Below, in pieces: positions 18,611 through 23,549 of a stretch of 23,549 nucleotides of DNA. The stretch covers positions 1 through 23,549 of the forward strand of contig LRSR01012105.1 of the NCBI GenBank assembly GCA_001579985.1. The letters run 5' to 3'. The translations under genes and the position numbers were made by a program. The stretch is from Hypsibius dujardini. Its lineage: Eukaryota > Tardigrada > Eutardigrada > Parachela > Hypsibiidae. The notes under the pieces were generated by a model. That model was given only the letters and a program-made list of their open reading frames with translations, did no database searches and was not told the DNA's origin. The number at the start of each line of letters is the position of its first letter. The first letter of the stretch is position 1.

Positions 18611-19309
18611 GTGCATTTTTCGTGTTTCATTTCCATTTTCCGTCATGCATGCCAGTACGCGCCATTTCAGTGGGTCAACCGTACCAGACCATCACAGACA
18701 GACACATTCTTCCCTCCCACCCTTCCTATAAACAGTTCGATTCAAACAGATACGGACAAGGCCGAGAGAGACAGGCAAGACTCTCTTGGTGGTCAGCGCG
18801 GCATGAAATTCCTTTTTGCAGTCTAATCGTCTTGCTCATTGGAGAGTCCAAGCAGACAGGCAGCTGAATGAGTGTCCGGTTTTGATAGAAGTCCACTATA
18901 TGTCTGTCTGTCTGTGATGACAGGAATTGTCCTCGAGAGTTTAAACTTTAAACCGAATTGAAAGGGAGATCGGGCGGTTGAAGTGGACGAGGCCCGAAAA
19001 GAAAGATGAGTTTGTCCATTAACGCGCTTTCCAACACCGACCGCCACAGACAGACAGACAGACAACTGGACAATATCACGATTGCATGCGAGTGTGCCTC
19101 ACTCACTTCTCCCGACATAAATCAAGGGTGTAAAGACGTCCGATCGAGTGCTTCAGACTTTCAAGTATCACAATCTGACAGTCTCAAAAAGACTCACAAG
19201 TATAAGCCGTGACCAACCGAAATTTAATGAAATCTTTCAAGTCAAAGACAATTGCTTCTATAATAAACCCACACATACACAGATATGCATAGAGAGAAAT
19301 AGAGGGACA

Positions 19310-19437
19310 GGCACTTGGACTGACAGACAGACACAGATAGATATAATCCGACAGGCAGACACAGTCAGACACACAGTCAGACCGGCACCCAGACAAACAG
19401 ACAGACGGAGAGACAGATAGACAGGCAGACAGATATA
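19310..19437 (+). repeat. CAGA-rich tract
   Basis: Degenerate CAGA array with TAGA, CAGG and CAGT variants. Confidence 0.9.
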
Positions 19438-19983
19438 AGCATATTCAAACCCATGACTTAAAACTCAATAATATACTAGTAATTTTTGGAGATTTAAGGC
19501 AGGTGCTACAGGTCTTTGGGCGGAATGCACCGTTTGATTGGAGTAATCAGTAAAAGCAACACACTCTTAAGTTTCCTTTGACTGCGTCCAGCTGCGCAAT
19601 CATGCTTTGCTACAACAATCCCAACAGCCAGTCAGACATACATAGTGTATAAAGTCAAGATCAATTGACGGAGATTGGGAGCACCACCGCTCGATCCATC
19701 GCCCTGGACATCACAATCACATCCGATTTCACACCCCAGATATCATATCCGTCCATTCGTATTAGAGGTCTAGACATGGCCACAACTCACTGCGTCCAGC
19801 CCATAGACAAACAGGCAGACAGACCACACCAGCCGGCAACAATAACAAACGTCGACGATCCCAACCCAGCCCAACTCCAGCTGCTGCCCCAAAGTTTAAA
19901 ATATGCTGATTGATGCAGGCAGACAACGGCAGAGCTTATTCAGGCAAGTCAGCAGCTAGATAGACACAAGACAAATAGTCAGC

Positions 19984-20125
19984 CCGTCTGTCTGTTTATC
20001 TGTCTGACTGTCTTCTCCTTCATATTCTTCTTGTCTGTTAGTCTGTTTGCTTGTCTGCTGATTTGTCGCTTGCCTGTCTGACTATCTTTTCTGACCGACT
20101 GCCTGACTGCCTGCTTGTCTGTCTA
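19984..20125 (+). repeat. CTGT-rich tract
   Basis: CTGT units with CTGA, CTGC and TTGC variants, opposite in orientation to the preceding tract. Confidence 0.9.
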
Positions 20126-20693
20126 CTCGGACAGCTGTGACTGCATAATGTCTGTGCATGAATGAATCGCGCGACCTGAAGTGCCCGCATGTTTGCTTGA
20201 CACTTGGTTGCCTGCCTGAGTGAGGAGAACACAGACTGACATAAATCAGGTGAAGCCATTACAATTCACACGTCCGTAAAATTTCAATGAAATAACATTA
20301 ATGATTTATCTCTCTTCCAGACAGACAATCACTGCATAGATGTGCTGGTCAGTTGAGGCCATGTGGGACACGCGCTTTCTCCCAGTCAGTCAGTCCATAT
20401 AACTTGCAAGTGGCTCTTATTTATTGCGCCGGTCAGCTAGCGGGACGATCATCCACTCTCCCTCTGCTTGAAAATTGTTTTAGTGTGCCTTAAAATGTGG
20501 CACAAGGGCGCCCACATCAATTAATTTCCCTCTCAGGCAGTCACGTTGGATTTTGATCGAACTGACCAACAGTCAATCAGGTCGAGAAATTAAATTCAAC
20601 GCGGAGTCTATTTTCAGCTGCTTGTCTGGAAACCTTAACTCTCTGTCTGCCTTCAATGAACATTGGAATGGAATTAAAACGCTTTTAAGGGAT

Positions 20694-20875
20694 CACAGAC
20701 AGACAGACAGCCAGAGAGACATCTGCCGCGGTCCATTGTACTTTGAATTATGACTTGAGTGGTTGTGGTCAGCTTGCCTATCTCTTTATCTGTTCGACTG
20801 TCCAGTTGATTGCCTGATTGGTTGTGTAATTGAAGCTTAGTTTGACGTCTGTCTGTCTCTGTCTGCTTTTGTCTC
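20694..20875 (+). repeat. Paired CAGA (20694-20722) and CTGT (20785-20875) tracts
   Basis: A short CAGA run followed within about 60 bp by a degenerate CTGT run, forming a loose inverted repeat. Confidence 0.75.
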
Positions 20876-20938
20876 GTGCCTGGTTTGTCACGCAATCCGG
20901 CTGTGATTGTTCTTTTGGACGACATTTTCAAGTGTAAA

Positions 20939-20960
20939 TGTGTGTGTGTGTGTGTGTGTG
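20939..20960 (+). repeat. (TG)11 microsatellite
   Basis: Perfect dinucleotide run, the longest in the window. Confidence 0.97.
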
Positions 20961-21334
20961 GATATTTGTGTCTGCCTTCCTTATAGACATTTTGACATAT
21001 GTATGCATGGAGAAAAAGGGTCGGCTAAAAGCAAACCCCTGTACTACTACTACACAACACAAACACTTTCTCCGCCACGTTGTATGGAGGTCGAGTTTGC
21101 ATATTATTGGCTGGCAAATAGCCACTGGATATTCAATATTATTCGGGGTGGTAAAGCCTAAGCGATAATCAGAGCAGGCCAAGTGCTGACCGAGGGGGAA
21201 CACATCACAGGCATATTCAGGCACATGATGGAAGGGCGGGTGACAAGGACGAATTCGAAGATAAACACCACCGGGCCATTGCAATTTAATACGCAAATAC
21301 AAATGAAATGCCGGCTACTGTAATGATAGGACCG

Positions 21335-21545
21335 GCACAAACAGACAAGCAAGAAAGCGGAGAACTACAGACATGCAGGCTGCAAGTCAGGCAGTTAGAT
21401 GGACAGACAAATGAATAAACGGACAAACAGGCAGACAGACAGACATACGTACACACAGGCTGGCAGGCACACACCGACAGACAAACAGACAGATAGACAT
21501 ACTTACATACAGACAGACATACAGACAGACAGACAAAGACAGCCA
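21335..21545 (+). repeat. CAGA-rich tract
   Basis: About 210 bp of CAGA, CAAA, CAGG and CATA tetranucleotides, nearly stop-free on both strands. Confidence 0.93.
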
Positions 21546-22121
21546 CAAAACTGGAAAGCCGGAAGAGTTTTTGTGTCCAAATATTCCATTCTCGTTTTCA
21601 GTTTAAGCTGAAGTGGATTTTTGAAGAGCAGACGACCGATGCCCATCCAAACAACAAAACACTTGCTATGGAAAATGAGCACTCACAACTTTATACGTTT
21701 ATTTCACATTTGAGACTCTGCTGCTTGTTGATTGAGCGACCGCAAACTGGCCCGAGGTAAAAGGCCTCGACCGACAGAGGCTAATTATACAATAATGGAG
21801 TCTAACTGGACATTTGCATGCGATAACAAACAGCGTGAGCGGGAGAACGCGACGAAGGGATAATTTAAGCGTTTACACAACCCAGGGGCAGTTTAACTTT
21901 TGAAGCAGACGGAGAGACAGGAAATAGCCACTGGTCATCTCCGTCAACAGTCGCGACGTGAAGAGACAACAAATGTCTCAATGGAAATGAGGGAATAGGG
22001 GGAATAAGCTGATCCCTCGGACGTCGCGCAATGCACAGCTGCTCTTATCGCCGCACTAATTAACTTCCCGCCGCTTCCAGCCATCAAATTTGACACTCGC
22101 AATCCCTAAAATATATTCAGA

Positions 22122-22231
22122 CCTTGTCTGACTGTTTGTCTGCGTCTGTCTGTATGTCTGTCTGTTTGGCTGTATACAGAAATCCCTTTGCCTGTCCCTG
22201 CCTGCCTGCTACACTCACTGTCTGTCCCGGT
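22122..22231 (+). repeat. CTGT-rich tract
   Basis: CTGT units with CTGC and TTGG variants. Confidence 0.88.
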
Positions 22232-23113
22232 TTGTTGTGCTTCACAAATCCAAAAATGAGTTCAGAAATGACTAATAATTTGTGGAAATGTGAACAGACA
22301 AGCCTACGTGACGTGTGGCCCCCAACAAAATTGACGCAAAAAATCATCGTCTTGTAAGTCTTGTAAGTGATTGTTAATAGTGTCTGGTCTCTCCCAGCGT
22401 CAAGCCAGACTGCCGGCAGAATGGATCATCCTCATAATTTGCCAATTTTTTCAGCGTACGCTCCTCTGTAATCCTCTTAAAAAATATACAAAAATAAACC
22501 AAGAAGGACTTGTCATCAAACTTCCATGGTAAGTCATCAAAAAAAGGCAAGCGCCACTTCACCATCATCACGCCGGCATCCCGCCTTCCATATTAATAGC
22601 CGCAAGACATGATGATGACTCTCCTGTCCCTCTCCAAAAAATGCATCATAAACTTGCATGTGGCAAAAAATGAGTGGCCCCTCTTGTCTGTCTGTCTGAC
22701 TGTTTAGATGTGTGTGTGGTATTTGGGCCCTTACGTATCATTTGCACAAACCCCGAATAGAGGAAGAGAGGAGAGGCGAGAGCAGGCGCATCATCCCGCG
22801 TTTGTACAGTTTGTAAACACACTGTCAGAGAAGACCCACAATACTCATCGATTGCCTATATCCAGAGTTTTTTCCAGCCCACAGCCTCAGAGTAGAATAT
22901 ATATAGCGAAGTGGGGAAAAAATGGAGCCCACAATCGACTGACTGTCTCATTGTCCGCTTCCGCAAGGTCTTCTTCACATTTTTTTCCGCGCCAGTTATA
23001 AACATACACATAATCCACATCTGCTTCTTTGGCGGTACGAGTAGTCAGGACAGGAAATCTGTCGCGGATCAATCAAACGATTGATTAATGGGAAATGCTG
23101 ACGGCCGTACGAA

Positions 23114-23354
23114 AAGCAGACAGAGAGGCATTGAGACATTCAGCCAGACAGACAGAATGACAATTGAAAAAGCAGACAGATAAATCGACAGGCAGATAGA
23201 CGACAACGACAGCGACAACGACAACGACAACGACAAAACAAACGACAAAACAAACGACAGACAGACAATGAGACAGATATTCAGGCAGACAAGCAAGGAG
23301 ATAGGCAGACAGACATACAGTCATGCCGACAGGCAATCTCAGAAGACAGACGGA
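23114..23354 (+). repeat. CAGA-rich tract enclosing a hexamer/dodecamer array
   Basis: CAGA tetranucleotides flank an AACGAC hexamer run (about 23201-23236) that passes into two 12-bp AAAACAAACGAC units (about 23233-23258). The mixture indicates serial slippage from the same core. Confidence 0.9.
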
Positions 23355-23549
23355 CAATAAGGGGCCTGTAGTTCGGAAGAGGCTGATAATTTTAACAAGA
23401 GAAGGTAAATTCAATCACAGCCTACGCATTTTTTTTGTTGTCTAGCCGGTAAAAAAAGTAATTAACGCTACAGACAACAACACGGTAGACGCAATGAAGC
23501 AGACAAAATTCTTTCTACATTACTTTCTCACCCTTTACCTACACCCACA

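Larger units (their letters stand above)
18611..23549. other. Repeat-rich non-coding stretch
   Basis: Apart from the tetranucleotide tracts listed separately, I found no exon on either strand with both splice sites and a recognisable family pattern. Tract-poor islands lie at about 20260-20690, 20970-21330, 21550-22110 and 22240-22670. The island at 21550-22110 contains an octamer ATTTGCAT (21812-21819) and CTAATTAT near it. These could be regulatory but nothing proves it. Confidence 0.45.

Noticed and set aside
18720-18826. Continuation of the 18072-18610 gene through ataaacag at about 18733
   Set aside because: The best-looking frame after this acceptor needs incoming phase 2, but the upstream exon ends in phase 1.

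Overview
The window looks like nuclear DNA of a metazoan with compact, GT-AG-spliced genes. The evidence is two receptor guanylyl cyclase (rGC) gene pieces and a neural-type immunoglobulin-superfamily (IgSF) gene, each built from short exons with matching intron phases. The abundance of degenerate (CTGT)n/(CAGA)n tracts and the protein types fit a parasitic flatworm, perhaps a polystomatid monogenean. That assignment is inference from general familiarity, not a search. No bacterial, viral, CRISPR, rRNA or tRNA feature was recognised.

Layout. (1) 14-2916, + strand: the 3' part of an rGC gene, covering the end of the kinase-homology domain (KHD), the dimerisation coiled coil and the complete cyclase domain over eight exons. 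All catalytic residues I could check are present. One exon (2176-2322) carries a one-base deletion that breaks the frame. (2) 4248-8921, + strand: the 5' part of a second rGC gene. It has a signal peptide, an ANF-receptor-type ligand-binding domain, one transmembrane helix and the juxtamembrane start, over eleven exons. A damaged KHD exon may lie at 9483-9592. The remaining KHD and cyclase exons are not in the window. The two pieces are head to tail and nearly complementary, which suggests a tandem rGC array or a misordered assembly. (3) 10024-13401, - strand: an IgSF adhesion protein with three Ig domains and one FN3 domain, similar in architecture to Klingon/Wrapper. It has eight exons, with a membrane-spanning last exon and a possible alternative last exon. 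Its signal-peptide exon was not found. (4) 13.4-23.5 kb: mostly non-coding DNA packed with tetranucleotide tracts. It holds a few weak exon candidates, the best being a phase-matched + strand pair at 18072-18262 and 18468-18610.

The tetranucleotide tracts are almost absent before 10.3 kb and dense after it. They occupy most of the longer introns of the IgSF gene, in alternating orientation. Adjacent introns of its pre-mRNA are therefore complementary, an arrangement known to favour exon skipping or back-splicing. This is the most interesting structural signal in the window. No functional link between the cyclase genes and the IgSF gene is evident beyond proximity.
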